DNA of 7,864 bases from Deltaproteobacteria bacterium (GCA_003249585.1 QKIM01000231.1:1-7864), one strand, 5' to 3'. Positions 1-6,742 are shown, numbered from the stretch's first letter. A program made the numbers and translations. Notes: generated by a model from the sequence alone, not told the origin.

Positions 1-2091
1 CTCTCCTTGGGGCTCTTCGCCTTCGGCTGCGACGACGATGACGACTCCAACAACACCAATAATACCAACAACACCAACAACACCACCACCACCAACAATA
101 TCAACAACACCAACAACACCACCACCACCAATAACACCAACAACACGAACAATGACGGCGCTGTTGGCGACCCCTGCACTGTGGATACTGACTGCGTTCA
201 GGGTCTGTGCATGGGTGAAGTGAGCGACGGCATGCCCGCCGGCTACTGCTCCGAGGACTGCTCCGACAGCGGCACCTGCGCCGACGCCAACTCCAGCTGC
301 GTCGATGTCTCCGGTGGCTATGGCATCGGCCGCTGCCTTGAGACCTGCACCGTCGGCGGCACAGACTGCCGTACCGGCTACGAGTGCTTTGATCTCGGCG
401 ACGGCACTGGCGGCTGCTTTGCCTCCTGCACCGGCTCCTCCGACTGTGTCGAGACCGGCATCTGCGATACCGCGACCGGATTCTGTGAAGTCATGCCCGA
501 GGACTGCGGAAACGGCGTCGACGACGACCTCGACGGTGACATCGACTGTGCTGACTCCGACTGCGCAGCCGACGTGGCCTGCGGCTGCCCCGAAGACACC
601 TACGACAACGCCACGGGCGCTACCGCCTACGAGATGGACATCACCTCCCTCCCCACCTCTCTCGACGGCCACATCTGCGGCCCCGCCTACGAGGACTGGT
701 TCGAGATCAACCCCACCGAGAGCACCTCGCTCTCCATCACCCTCTCCTTCACCCACGCCGACGGTGACCTCGACCTCTATGTCGCCGACTCCAACTTCGA
801 CGACATCGACGGGTCCCTCGGCACCTCAGACACCGAGAACGTGGTCCTCGGCGTCGACGCCGGCGAGACCTACTACATCCGCGTGGAAATTTACGGCGAA
901 GGCCACAACGGCTATACCCTCGGCGTTGACTACGGCCCGGCCGACATCTCCGCTGATATCGTCACAAACCCCGTCGTTGTCGGCCCCGGCGACGACGTGA
1001 CCCTCGAGGTCACCCTCACCAACGTGGGCGGCATGGACGCCATCAACGTGGTCGGCACCCTCTCCAGCACCGACACCGACGTCACCGTGACCGGCACCTC
1101 CGCCACCTTCGGCGACATCTCCGCCTCCGGCGGCACCGCCTCCGACACCGCGGCCCTCACCTTCACCGTCGACGCCGGCCACAACAGCAACCTGCCTGTG
1201 AACCTCACCCTCGACCTGGTCGATGACGCCGGCGACAGCTGGAGCATCCCCGTGGCCGTACAGGTTCCCTATGCCCAGCTGGGCTACACCGCCGACTCCA
1301 TCTCCGACTCCGGCTCCGACGGCGACGTCGATCCCGGCGAGGACTTCACCTTCACCTTCAGCGCGGTCAACAACGGCGGCGCCGACTCCGGCACCAACGT
1401 CACCGTCGACGTCGCCGTGGATCCTTCTTCCACGGTCGCCGGCGTCACCTTCTCCGTCCCCCCCAACACCCTCTGCTCCGCTGCTGCGCTGGCCCCCTCG
1501 GCCACCGCTGCCTGCGACCCCTGGACCTTCTCCGTCCCCGCCGGCGCCGCCAACGGAGAGACCGTTGTCCTGGCCGTAACCTTCACCGACGACAACGGCG
1601 ACTCCTGGACCACCACCAAGACCGTCACCCTTGGCCCCGTCACCTACATGAGCGTTCTCGATGCTGAGGATGCCCAGGGCGACACCGATGGCTCCTACGA
1701 CTGCGACCTGAAAGACGTCCTGGCGTACGTCGCCGGCGACACCCTCTACATCCGCACGACCTTCCACAGCGCCTGCACCGTGAATGGCCTGCATGACCTC
1801 TATCTCAGCGACGGCACCAATTACATCACCCTGACCCTCGAGAACAACGCCATCGCCATCTGGAGCTCTTCCAACGGCTGGGCCTCCGCGCTCACCAACC
1901 CCGCATCCTTTGCGGTCACCCCCACCGTAGGCAGCACCAGCACCGTGGATTACGAGATCGCTATCGCTGACATCCCCGACATCGCCACCACCGGCAACAC
2001 GGTCCAGATGTCCGCGGCGGTGGACGATGCCCTCGCATCCACCTATGCCGACTATGCTCCAGATGACACCCTGGCCTCCTTCTCCTGGTAG
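1..2091 (+). CDS. Large modular surface lipoprotein, 5'-truncated by the window edge
   Basis: The frame is open to base 1, and the first codons read L-S-L-G-L-F-A-F-G-C. This looks like the end of a type II signal peptide with the lipidated Cys at 28-30, so the true start lies upstream and the TTG at 7 is unlikely to be it. Counting from base 1 (696 residues present): Cys10 is followed by five Asp; an Asn/Thr linker spans about 17-51; a Cys-rich part spans about 59-196 and contains the C-G-N-G-V-D-D-D-L-D-G motif; a PPC-like beta domain spans about 200-312; two CARDB- or Ig-like beta domains span about 315-430 and 426-546; a C-terminal beta domain spans about 547-696 and begins D-A-E-D-A-Q-G-D. 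The PPC-like part is recognised from the D-W-F pattern, the D-G-D-L-D-L-Y-V strand and the Y-Y-I-R-V strand. No catalytic domain is visible. The likely role is a cell-surface structural, binding or adhesive protein, but its ligand is unknown. The NNT linker and Cys-rich style are common in Myxococcota and Bradymonadales secreted proteins. Confidence 0.85.
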   Translation, partial: LSLGLFAFGCDDDDDSNNTNNTNNTNNTTTTNNINNTNNTTTTNNTNNTNNDGAVGDPCTVDTDCVQGLCMGEVSDGMPAGYCSEDCSDSGTCADANSSCVDVSGGYGIGRCLETCTVGGTDCRTGYECFDLGDGTGGCFASCTGSSDCVETGICDTATGFCEVMPEDCGNGVDDDLDGDIDCADSDCAADVACGCPEDTYDNATGATAYEMDITSLPTSLDGHICGPAYEDWFEINPTESTSLSITLSFTHADGDLDLYVADSNFDDIDGSLGTSDTENVVLGVDAGETYYIRVEIYGEGHNGYTLGVDYGPADISADIVTNPVVVGPGDDVTLEVTLTNVGGMDAINVVGTLSSTDTDVTVTGTSATFGDISASGGTASDTAALTFTVDAGHNSNLPVNLTLDLVDDAGDSWSIPVAVQVPYAQLGYTADSISDSGSDGDVDPGEDFTFTFSAVNNGGADSGTNVTVDVAVDPSSTVAGVTFSVPPNTLCSAAALAPSATAACDPWTFSVPAGAANGETVVLAVTFTDDNGDSWTTTKTVTLGPVTYMSVLDAEDAQGDTDGSYDCDLKDVLAYVAGDTLYIRTTFHSACTVNGLHDLYLSDGTNYITLTLENNAIAIWSSSNGWASALTNPASFAVTPTVGSTSTVDYEIAIADIPDIATTGNTVQMSAAVDDALASTYADYAPDDTLASFSW
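49..153 (+). repeat. Low-complexity AAC/ACC codon tract encoding the Asn/Thr linker
   Basis: Thirty-five codons are almost only AAC/AAT and ACC/ACG, with a single Ile codon (ATC). They encode repeated N-N-T triplets interrupted by T-T-T-T runs. The block N-N-T-N-N-T-T-T-T-N-N occurs twice in a row, which suggests duplication or slippage. The tract follows the lipobox Cys and Asp cluster directly, so it would act as a flexible spacer that lifts the folded domains away from the membrane. Confidence 0.85.
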
Positions 2092-2109
2092 CACGCTTCC
2101 GATTCTCCC

Positions 2110-2135
2110 GGGGGAGGTCATCCTCCCCCTCTTCC
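2110..2135 (+). terminator. Hairpin between the large lipoprotein gene and queF (possible terminator)
   Basis: GGGGGAGG at 2110-2117 and CCTCCCCC at 2122-2129 form a perfect 8-bp stem around a TCAT loop. A pyrimidine tail, TCTTCC, follows. The tail has few consecutive T residues, so termination would be weak by the usual Rho-independent rule. It lies 19 nt after the lipoprotein stop and 26 nt before the queF ATG. It could instead be an mRNA-stabilising 3' end or a leader element of queF. Confidence 0.5.
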
Positions 2136-2154
2136 CTTTCAAAAAAGAAACGAT

Positions 2155-2508
2155 ATGAGCACTCAACCTTCGAAAGAGTTTGTCACCTTCCCCAACCCCC
2201 GCCCCGGTCGCCGGTACACCATCACCATCGACACCGACGAGTTCACGGCCCTGTGCCCCGTGACCGGGCAGCCGGATTTTGCTACTATCACCCTGGAATA
2301 CGTGCCTGACACCCTCTGTGTGGAGCTCAAGTCCCTCAAGCTCTATCTGTGGAGCTACCGCAACGAGGGAGCCTTCCACGAGGACGTCACCAACCGGATC
2401 ATGGATGATCTCGTCAAGGCCCTCGATCCCCTCTCCATCACGGTCACCGGAGATTTCAACATCCGCGGCGGGCTCCGCACGCGGGTGGAGGTCTCCCACT
2501 CCAAGTGA
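2155..2508 (+). CDS. queF: NADPH-dependent 7-cyano-7-deazaguanine reductase (preQ1 synthase), short unimodular form
   Basis: QueF reduces the nitrile of preQ0 to the aminomethyl group of preQ1, using two NADPH, in the cytoplasmic pathway to queuosine in tRNA. The 117-residue protein carries the nucleophile in C34-P-V-T-G-Q-P-D41-F, the family motif E57[15 protein letters not shown], and H75-E76. The spacing C34, D41, E76 matches Cys55, Asp62, Glu97 of the Bacillus subtilis enzyme exactly, so the active site is complete. It belongs to the unimodular T-fold group and is shorter than the roughly 165-residue Bacillus enzyme, mainly at the N terminus. The ATG at 2155 is chosen because conserved sequence begins right after it (P-S-K-E-F). 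The preceding AAAAAAGAAACG is only a poor ribosome binding site. No queC, queD or queE is in the window, so it is a stand-alone pathway gene here. Confidence 0.95.
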   Translation: MSTQPSKEFVTFPNPRPGRRYTITIDTDEFTALCPVTGQPDFATITLEYVPDTLCVELKSLKLYLWSYRNEGAFHEDVTNRIMDDLVKALDPLSITVTGDFNIRGGLRTRVEVSHSK

Positions 2509-2527
2509 CCTCACCCTTCCGGGATAT

Positions 2528-2556
2528 TTGATTTTCAGGGGGGCCTCAACTATAGT
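2528..2556 (+). promoter_or_regulatory. Predicted sigma70-type promoter of the extensin-like gene
   Basis: TTGATT at 2528-2533 and TATAGT at 2551-2556 are separated by exactly 17 bp. Each box differs from the consensus (TTGACA, TATAAT) at one or two positions. Transcription would start near 2563, giving a leader of about 35 nt before the ATG at 2598. It lies just after the queF stop, so the downstream gene has its own promoter even though the two genes are only 89 bp apart. Confidence 0.65.
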
Positions 2557-2597
2557 GGCCTTGACACGCCCCGTCGCACAGGGCAAGACGAGACTCC

Positions 2598-3653
2598 ATG
2601 CTTGCGCTCATTTTCACCTTGTATTCCATCCTCCCCACCCAGCTCCCCGAGAGCCACACCGAGAAGTGGCGCAAGGGCTGGATGGGCACCAGAGGTGCCA
2701 GGGTCGGGCACCGCGCCGGACGCCTCGAGCCCGCCTGGACGGGCAGCTCCGAGAAGGAACAGAAGAAGCAGGTCCTGGTCCAGAGGGCACGGAAGAAGTA
2801 TTTCGCCTCGCTCAAGGGCGCCCTCCCCCAGGGGAAGATCTACGAGGATATGAAGAAGCTGGGCTGGGGCGGCATGAGCAAGGGCAAATTCCACGTCACA
2901 AAGACCGTGGACGGCCCGCGGTGCCACGCGGTCCTCAGACAGCTGGGCATCCCCTTTCGGCCCGGACCCTTCAAGCGGGGCATGAAGACCCCCGTGAGCC
3001 TTCCCCAAAAAATGATCGGCGGCATCTACTACCGCTGGGCCTGGGGCATCAAACCGGCCCTGGTCTTCGACTGTCCCATGGTGGTCGCGCTCTACTTCGC
3101 CGCCCCCATCTTCATGAAGTACGGCTTCGACGAGATCCTGTACACCTCAACCTACCGGTACACCCGGGTCGCGGGCACCCGCCGGCTCTCACGCCACGCC
3201 TCGGGCATGGCCATCGACATCAAGGCCCTGCGCGGCCCCAGCGGCATCGTGGCCGTAGTCGAGCGAGACTGGATGCGCATCGCCGGCACCGCAAAAGACT
3301 GCGTGGGACCTCTCCCCCCGGGGGTCCCCCGGACCATGCGGGAGATGATCTGCGAGTTCGAGACCTACCCCATCTTCCGGCGCATCCTCACGCCGGATTA
3401 CGACCACGCACATCGGGACCACTTTCACGTCTCCGGCGCGTTCATGGGAGAAGTGTGGTACCGCCGCCGATACGCGGGGAGACCCCTGAGCCGCCCCCTC
3501 TCGACCTACTATCACAAAAAGATCCTGCCCCACAAGCTGCCTCCGCGGCCGGCCATCCTGGAGAAACGCTACTCGCACAACTCCAAAAAAGCCAAGCCCG
3601 TCCCGGGCTACACCCCACCCGCGACCATCCCCGAGACCCCCCAGGCCGACTGA
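2598..3653 (+). CDS. Extensin-like C-terminal domain protein, putative zinc D,D-/L,D-peptidase fold
   Basis: This 351-residue protein matches the bacterial extensin-like C-terminal family, related to the M15/LAS zinc peptidases that act on peptidoglycan. The zinc-site pattern is intact: S-R-H200-A-S-G-M-A-I-D207 gives HxxxxxxD, and H272-R-D-H275-F-H277 gives the HxH. Other family landmarks are the segment ending A-L-V-F-D-C-P-M before the core and Y-R-Y-T-R-V-A-G-T-R just before the first motif. The roughly 90 residues before the domain are basic and unassigned, and a Lys/Pro-rich tail of about 40 residues follows it. The N terminus (M-L-A-L-I-F-T-L-Y-S-I-L) is hydrophobic but short and lacks a basic n-region, so export is uncertain. 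ATG 2598 is the only usable start: upstream there is a TGA at 2562-2564 and no other start codon. The ribosome binding site is weak (a GAG about 5 nt upstream). Peptidoglycan substrate and peptidase activity are inferred from the fold family, not shown. Confidence 0.8.
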   Translation: MLALIFTLYSILPTQLPESHTEKWRKGWMGTRGARVGHRAGRLEPAWTGSSEKEQKKQVLVQRARKKYFASLKGALPQGKIYEDMKKLGWGGMSKGKFHVTKTVDGPRCHAVLRQLGIPFRPGPFKRGMKTPVSLPQKMIGGIYYRWAWGIKPALVFDCPMVVALYFAAPIFMKYGFDEILYTSTYRYTRVAGTRRLSRHASGMAIDIKALRGPSGIVAVVERDWMRIAGTAKDCVGPLPPGVPRTMREMICEFETYPIFRRILTPDYDHAHRDHFHVSGAFMGEVWYRRRYAGRPLSRPLSTYYHKKILPHKLPPRPAILEKRYSHNSKKAKPVPGYTPPATIPETPQAD

Positions 3654-3887
3654 GCTGCCACCTCTCCCCCCAGCCAAAGGGGAATACGCCCGCCCGCAGG
3701 CATGATCGCAACCCAGCGCATCGCTCCAGTCCCCTCGTGCTGCGGTGATGACGGCCTCGCATGGCAGTGCGACACCACGGGAGGGCCACGCGGCTGCCTG
3801 CCGGATTCATGACGGTGTTATGGAGCAGGGGGAGGAAGGGGACGGACGAACGTCCGCTGCGGGGCAAGAGGGGGCCGTACAGCTCGA
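3654..3887. other. Gene-free gap between convergent genes
   Basis: This 234-bp stretch lies between the stop of the extensin-like gene (plus) and the stop of the lipoprotein gene (minus). I see no convincing small ORF, RNA gene or repeat. It holds a weak CCCC...GGGG hairpin near 3665-3683 and a better hairpin at 3843-3856, either of which may help end the convergent transcripts. Confidence 0.6.
3843..3856 (-). terminator. Small hairpin downstream of the permease-lipoprotein operon (weak terminator candidate)
   Basis: CGGACG at 3843-3848 and CGTCCG at 3851-3856 are perfect inverted repeats, which as RNA would give a 5-bp stem with a 4-nt loop. On the minus strand it lies 32 nt after the lipoprotein stop and is followed by a C/T-rich stretch without a run of T. 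The stem is short and the tail poor, so this is only a candidate. Confidence 0.25.
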
Positions 3888-5186
3888 TTACTTCTTGTTC
3901 TTCTTCTTGAGCTGGCGATTGCGCTTGAGCGTGCGGTTCACCTTCTTGACCTTCTTGTCCAGGTAGGTCTTGGGATCCGACTTGGCATCCGCGGGCAGCC
4001 CGGGGAGACGAGAGAGGTACTTGGTGCCCTCCAGGGGGATACGATGGAGCTTGGCGATGGAGTTGGAACTGATCTTCCCGGGGAAGCGCATCCACTCCCA
4101 GAAGTCGAGGCCCGACTGGATGCAGTAGTGGAACTTGAAGCCAATGGCCCACTTGCGCCCGAGGACGATGGACCGGATGATGATGGTGTCCTTGGTGTAG
4201 GGCATGGCGAGGATGGACTTGCGGAAGGGGTCTGGGTAGAACCAGAACTCCTCGGCGTTGGAGAAGTACTGGACGCCTACGGTGATGTTCATCTTCTTGA
4301 GGACACCGGCGATCTCGGTCATGGTCTGCCCTTCGCGCAGGTCACCCAGGACGGTCTTGATGCGGTCCGCCTCGACGAGCTGTTTCCACGCGTCGAAGAT
4401 CTTCTGGTCAGAGAGCCAGTAGTGGTAGCCCTTCTTCTTGGCACGGTACAGGCGTTCCTTGTGGTGCTTGCGGACGAACTCCCCGGCGCCGGAGTGGATG
4501 CTCTTGACCCAGCGGGACCAGAACTTGTCGTACTCTTCGTCGGCCCACTTGGCGACCTGCTTGCGGTACTTGCGCCCGAGCCACTTGTAGACATCAGCCG
4601 GGGTCTTGGCCTTCTTGGTCAGGAGCATGTACATCTTGTGGGTGGCCAGGACCTGGATGTCGTAGTCCATGAGCACGACGAGTTTGGGCTTCGACACCCC
4701 GATGAAGGAGTAGTTCTGGTCGGGGCCCACGCCCACATAGGCGCCGCCCTTGTCCTTGATATACTTGTACCACAGGTCGTAACGGGTCTCGTTGCCCTTG
4801 TAGTAGTGCTCGTTGTCGACGCGGCGGAACTTCTTGGAGAAGGGGCGCCCCTTGAGGGTGTCGAAGATGTCCTGCATCTCCTTGGGGAGCTTGGCCACGG
4901 GCTGATCCCAGATGGAGACCTTGGGCTTCTCCACGACCTTGGGCGTGGGTTTCTCCACGACTTTGGGCGCGGGCTTCTCCACGACCTTGGGCGCAGGCTT
5001 CTCGGCGGCCATGACGGGAGCCATGGCGGGGGGAGCCTTCTCGGGGGGCGCCATGGTGTCGCCGGGCTTGGCATTCATGCTGCCATCGGTGGTGGAGATG
5101 TTGCTGGTCTCTTTCTTCGTGCAACTGAAGAGCAGCACGGCGGCGGCCAGGGTGAGTACCTTTGCGAGGTGCGGGTTCGTGGTCAT
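3888..5186 (-). CDS. Lipoprotein with PAPKVVEK repeats and a GVGPxQN-type domain, function unknown
   Basis: The 432-residue protein starts M-T-T-N-P-H-L and has a hydrophobic segment ending in the lipobox L19-F-S-C22, followed by Thr at +2, which fits an outer-membrane lipoprotein by the E. coli sorting rule. A Pro/Ala/Lys linker (about 40-90) contains several P-A-P-K-V-V-E-K units. The body contains Y150-V-G-V-G-P-D-Q-N-Y-S-F-I and Q306-Y-F-S-N-A-E-E-F-W-F. These resemble two conserved motifs (G-V-G-P-E-Q-N-F and S-N-V-E-Q-Y) of a widespread uncharacterised bacterial family that I recall being named after a Leptospira lipoprotein (LIC_10091), possibly with a methyltransferase-like fold. The link is from memory and moderate. 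The C terminus is very Lys-rich. The start at 5186 is chosen over 5228 because AAAGAGGA sits just upstream and the lipoprotein signal then begins at the N terminus; the longer form would overlap the permease gene. It follows the permease stop by 10 nt, so the two are co-transcribed. Confidence 0.8.
   Translation of the reverse strand: MTTNPHLAKVLTLAAAVLLFSCTKKETSNISTTDGSMNAKPGDTMAPPEKAPPAMAPVMAAEKPAPKVVEKPAPKVVEKPTPKVVEKPKVSIWDQPVAKLPKEMQDIFDTLKGRPFSKKFRRVDNEHYYKGNETRYDLWYKYIKDKGGAYVGVGPDQNYSFIGVSKPKLVVLMDYDIQVLATHKMYMLLTKKAKTPADVYKWLGRKYRKQVAKWADEEYDKFWSRWVKSIHSGAGEFVRKHHKERLYRAKKKGYHYWLSDQKIFDAWKQLVEADRIKTVLGDLREGQTMTEIAGVLKKMNITVGVQYFSNAEEFWFYPDPFRKSILAMPYTKDTIIIRSIVLGRKWAIGFKFHYCIQSGLDFWEWMRFPGKISSNSIAKLHRIPLEGTKYLSRLPGLPADAKSDPKTYLDKKVKKVNRTLKRNRQLKKKNKK
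4921..5010 (-). repeat. 24-bp tandem repeat encoding PAPKVVEK units
   Basis: Three 24-bp units (4939-4962, 4963-4986, 4987-5010) share the plus-strand core TTGGGCGC-GGCTTCTCC with a few differences. A fourth unit at 4921-4938 lacks 6 bp. They encode a Pro/Lys/Val/Glu linker between the lipidated N terminus and the folded body of the lipoprotein. The high nucleotide identity suggests recent duplication. Confidence 0.85.
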
Positions 5187-5189
5187 CGA

Positions 5190-5198
5190 TTCCTCTTT
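5190..5198 (-). promoter_or_regulatory. Ribosome binding site of the lipoprotein gene, overlapping the permease stop
   Basis: On the minus strand the sequence runs CAGTAAAGAGGAATCGATG. The TAA is the permease stop, AGAGGA is a strong Shine-Dalgarno sequence, and the ATG follows 5 nt later. This site decides the lipoprotein start at 5186 and shows tight coupling of the two genes. Confidence 0.8.
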
Positions 5199-6693
5199 AC
5201 TGGTGTTGTTTGTTGGAATGGAACTCAATTTCGCTGGAGAGCTTCCCCGCCTTCTTGAGACAGGTCTTCCCGTTCTTGATGTTTCTCAGGAATATCGTGT
5301 AGTACAGAATCAGCCCAAGCCCGGTTATGAGGACGGCCCCGATGATCTGCTTGGGATCCATGACGGCCAGCAGAATGACGAGAAAGAAAGCCGAAATGAT
5401 GTAGAACAGGGGCACAATGGGGTACAGGGGCACCTTGAACTTGGGGTTCACCTTCGGATACCGCCGCCGCAGCACAAAGAGCCCGATGACGGTGACACCG
5501 GAGAACAGCATGATCATGAGGGTGGTATAGTTGAGGATGTCCTCGAAGCCGCCGAGGATCACGAAGAGGGAGGCCCAGAATCCCTGGAAGACGAGGCCGT
5601 TGACAGGGGTCCCGTAGGTCTTGCTCAGTTTCCCCACGCGTTTGAACAGCATGCCGTCATGGGCCATGGTGTGGTAGACCCGTGGCCCCGTCATGGTCAT
5701 GGAGTTGAGTGACCCGAGGATGGCGACGCCCGTGAGGGTGATGAAGATGGGGACGCCGATGGCCCCGAAGGACTTGAGCGCCGCCGATTCCATGACGTTG
5801 GGCACCGCCCTCAGCGAAGCGATGGTCTCGCCCTTGAGGAAGAGCGCGTTGAGGAGGATGTACAGAAAGATGATGATCCCGATGCCCAGCACCAGGGAGA
5901 GGGGCAGGTTGCGCTCTGCGTCCTTGATCTCGGAGCCGATATAGGCCGCGGCGTTCCATCCGGAGTAGGCGAAGAAGACGGGGAGGATGGCGAGCCCCAG
6001 ATGCCCGATGGAGATGGAGGAGAGCCCTCCGCCCTGTGTGGACTGGGTCTGGGACACCGCCCCGCCTACGTGCACAGGCGAGATGTCGCCGGCGAGGGAC
6101 CAGATGGCCGCCAGGGCCAGGATGGCCAGGGGCGTAAAGGACACGAGGCTCTGCACAAACGTGGAGAAGGAGATCCCCACGATGTTGATGAGAGTGAAGA
6201 GCCAGATGAGCAGGATCCCCGTGAGGGTCATGCAGGATATCTTGATGATGCCAAAGGTGAGAAAAGGATCCGAGAACCATGCGGGCAGATGGGGAGCGAT
6301 ATAATATTGGGCGAGGCCGACGGCCGTGGCGGCGATGGAGCCGGAGAAGGTGGCCGCCAGCGCCACCCATCCGGAGAGGAAGGCGATGGGTTTGCCGTAG
6401 GCCGCGCGGAGGAAGACATAGTCACCGCCGGCCAGGGGATAACGGGATCCGAGCTCGCCGTAGGTGAAGGCTCCGGAGAGGGCCATGAGCCCGCCGATGA
6501 CCCATACGGCCACGAACCACCCTGCGCTGGGGACATGCTGGGCCACGATGTTGGGAGAGAGGAAGATGCCGATCCCGAGAATGCTCCCCACTACGATGGC
6601 GAGAGACCCGCCCAGCCCGATGGAGGCCTTCCACCCCGTGCTCGAGACATGTTCTTTGGGTGCCTTGGTCAATACCTGGGATTCATTGTTCAT
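5197..6693 (-). CDS. APC-superfamily amino acid permease (12-TM transporter)
   Basis: The 498-residue inner-membrane protein has the APC layout: a polar N terminus, then about twelve hydrophobic segments. TM1 carries the unwound substrate-binding motif G36-S-I-L-G-I-G-I-F44. G79-E-L-G-S-R-Y-P-L-A-G-G-D-Y follows TM2 and is typical of the LAT/basic amino acid transporter branch. Y243-S-G-W-N-A-A-A-Y-I-G-S-E-I-K-D-A-E-R-N is the TM6-to-TM7 signature. The length is normal for this branch, and no break is visible. It probably moves an amino acid by proton symport or exchange; the sequence does not reveal which one. The ATG at 6691-6693 is chosen because the N terminus fits family length; the nearest Shine-Dalgarno-like sequence is a weak GGTGG 7 nt upstream. 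It is the first gene of an operon with the downstream lipoprotein and has its own promoter about 150 nt upstream. Confidence 0.92.
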   Translation of the reverse strand: MNNESQVLTKAPKEHVSSTGWKASIGLGGSLAIVVGSILGIGIFLSPNIVAQHVPSAGWFVAVWVIGGLMALSGAFTYGELGSRYPLAGGDYVFLRAAYGKPIAFLSGWVALAATFSGSIAATAVGLAQYYIAPHLPAWFSDPFLTFGIIKISCMTLTGILLIWLFTLINIVGISFSTFVQSLVSFTPLAILALAAIWSLAGDISPVHVGGAVSQTQSTQGGGLSSISIGHLGLAILPVFFAYSGWNAAAYIGSEIKDAERNLPLSLVLGIGIIIFLYILLNALFLKGETIASLRAVPNVMESAALKSFGAIGVPIFITLTGVAILGSLNSMTMTGPRVYHTMAHDGMLFKRVGKLSKTYGTPVNGLVFQGFWASLFVILGGFEDILNYTTLMIMLFSGVTVIGLFVLRRRYPKVNPKFKVPLYPIVPLFYIISAFFLVILLAVMDPKQIIGAVLITGLGLILYYTIFLRNIKNGKTCLKKAGKLSSEIEFHSNKQHQ

Positions 6694-6742
6694 TTTCTGC
6701 CACCGGCCTCCCGGGACGTCTGCACACCGCGGGGAGCGGAGA

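Noticed and set aside
2101..2154. preQ1 riboswitch upstream of queF
   Set aside because: The A-rich run after a hairpin is suggestive, but the conserved loop and pseudoknot bases of the known preQ1 classes are not recognisable.
826..2586. Minus-strand ORF of 586 codons opposite the large lipoprotein and queF genes
   Set aside because: It runs antisense to two genes with recognisable domains, is Gly/Val/Asp-rich without any known motif, and is explained by the strong third-position G/C bias of the plus-strand genes.
2561..2589. A perfect TTGACA at 2561-2566 as a -35 box
   Set aside because: The hexamer 17 bp downstream is CAAGAC, which is not a -10 box. The TTGATT-17-TATAGT pair just upstream is far better.
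2579..2590. CAGGGCAAGACG shared exactly with 6990-7001, both in gene leaders
   Set aside because: One or two exact 12-base matches are expected by chance in a window this size, and the flanks do not match. It would need conservation elsewhere to count.
3665..3683. CCCC...GGGG inverted repeat after the extensin-like gene as a terminator
   Set aside because: The stem is only about 4 bp, and no T run follows.
2279..3748. Plus-strand ORF of 489 codons overlapping queF and the extensin-like gene in another frame
   Set aside because: It is rich in Arg, Pro and His as expected for a shifted frame in GC-rich coding DNA, and it overlaps two genes with intact active sites.
5187..5228. Longer N terminus for the lipoprotein gene, starting at 5228
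   Set aside because: It would overlap the permease gene by 32 nt and place 14 polar residues before the signal peptide. The start at 5186 has a strong Shine-Dalgarno sequence and a normal lipoprotein signal.
4044..5258. Plus-strand ORF of 404 codons opposite the lipoprotein gene
   Set aside because: It is a shadow of the minus-strand gene, with Leu/Val/Gly/Asp-rich composition and no ribosome binding site or domain.
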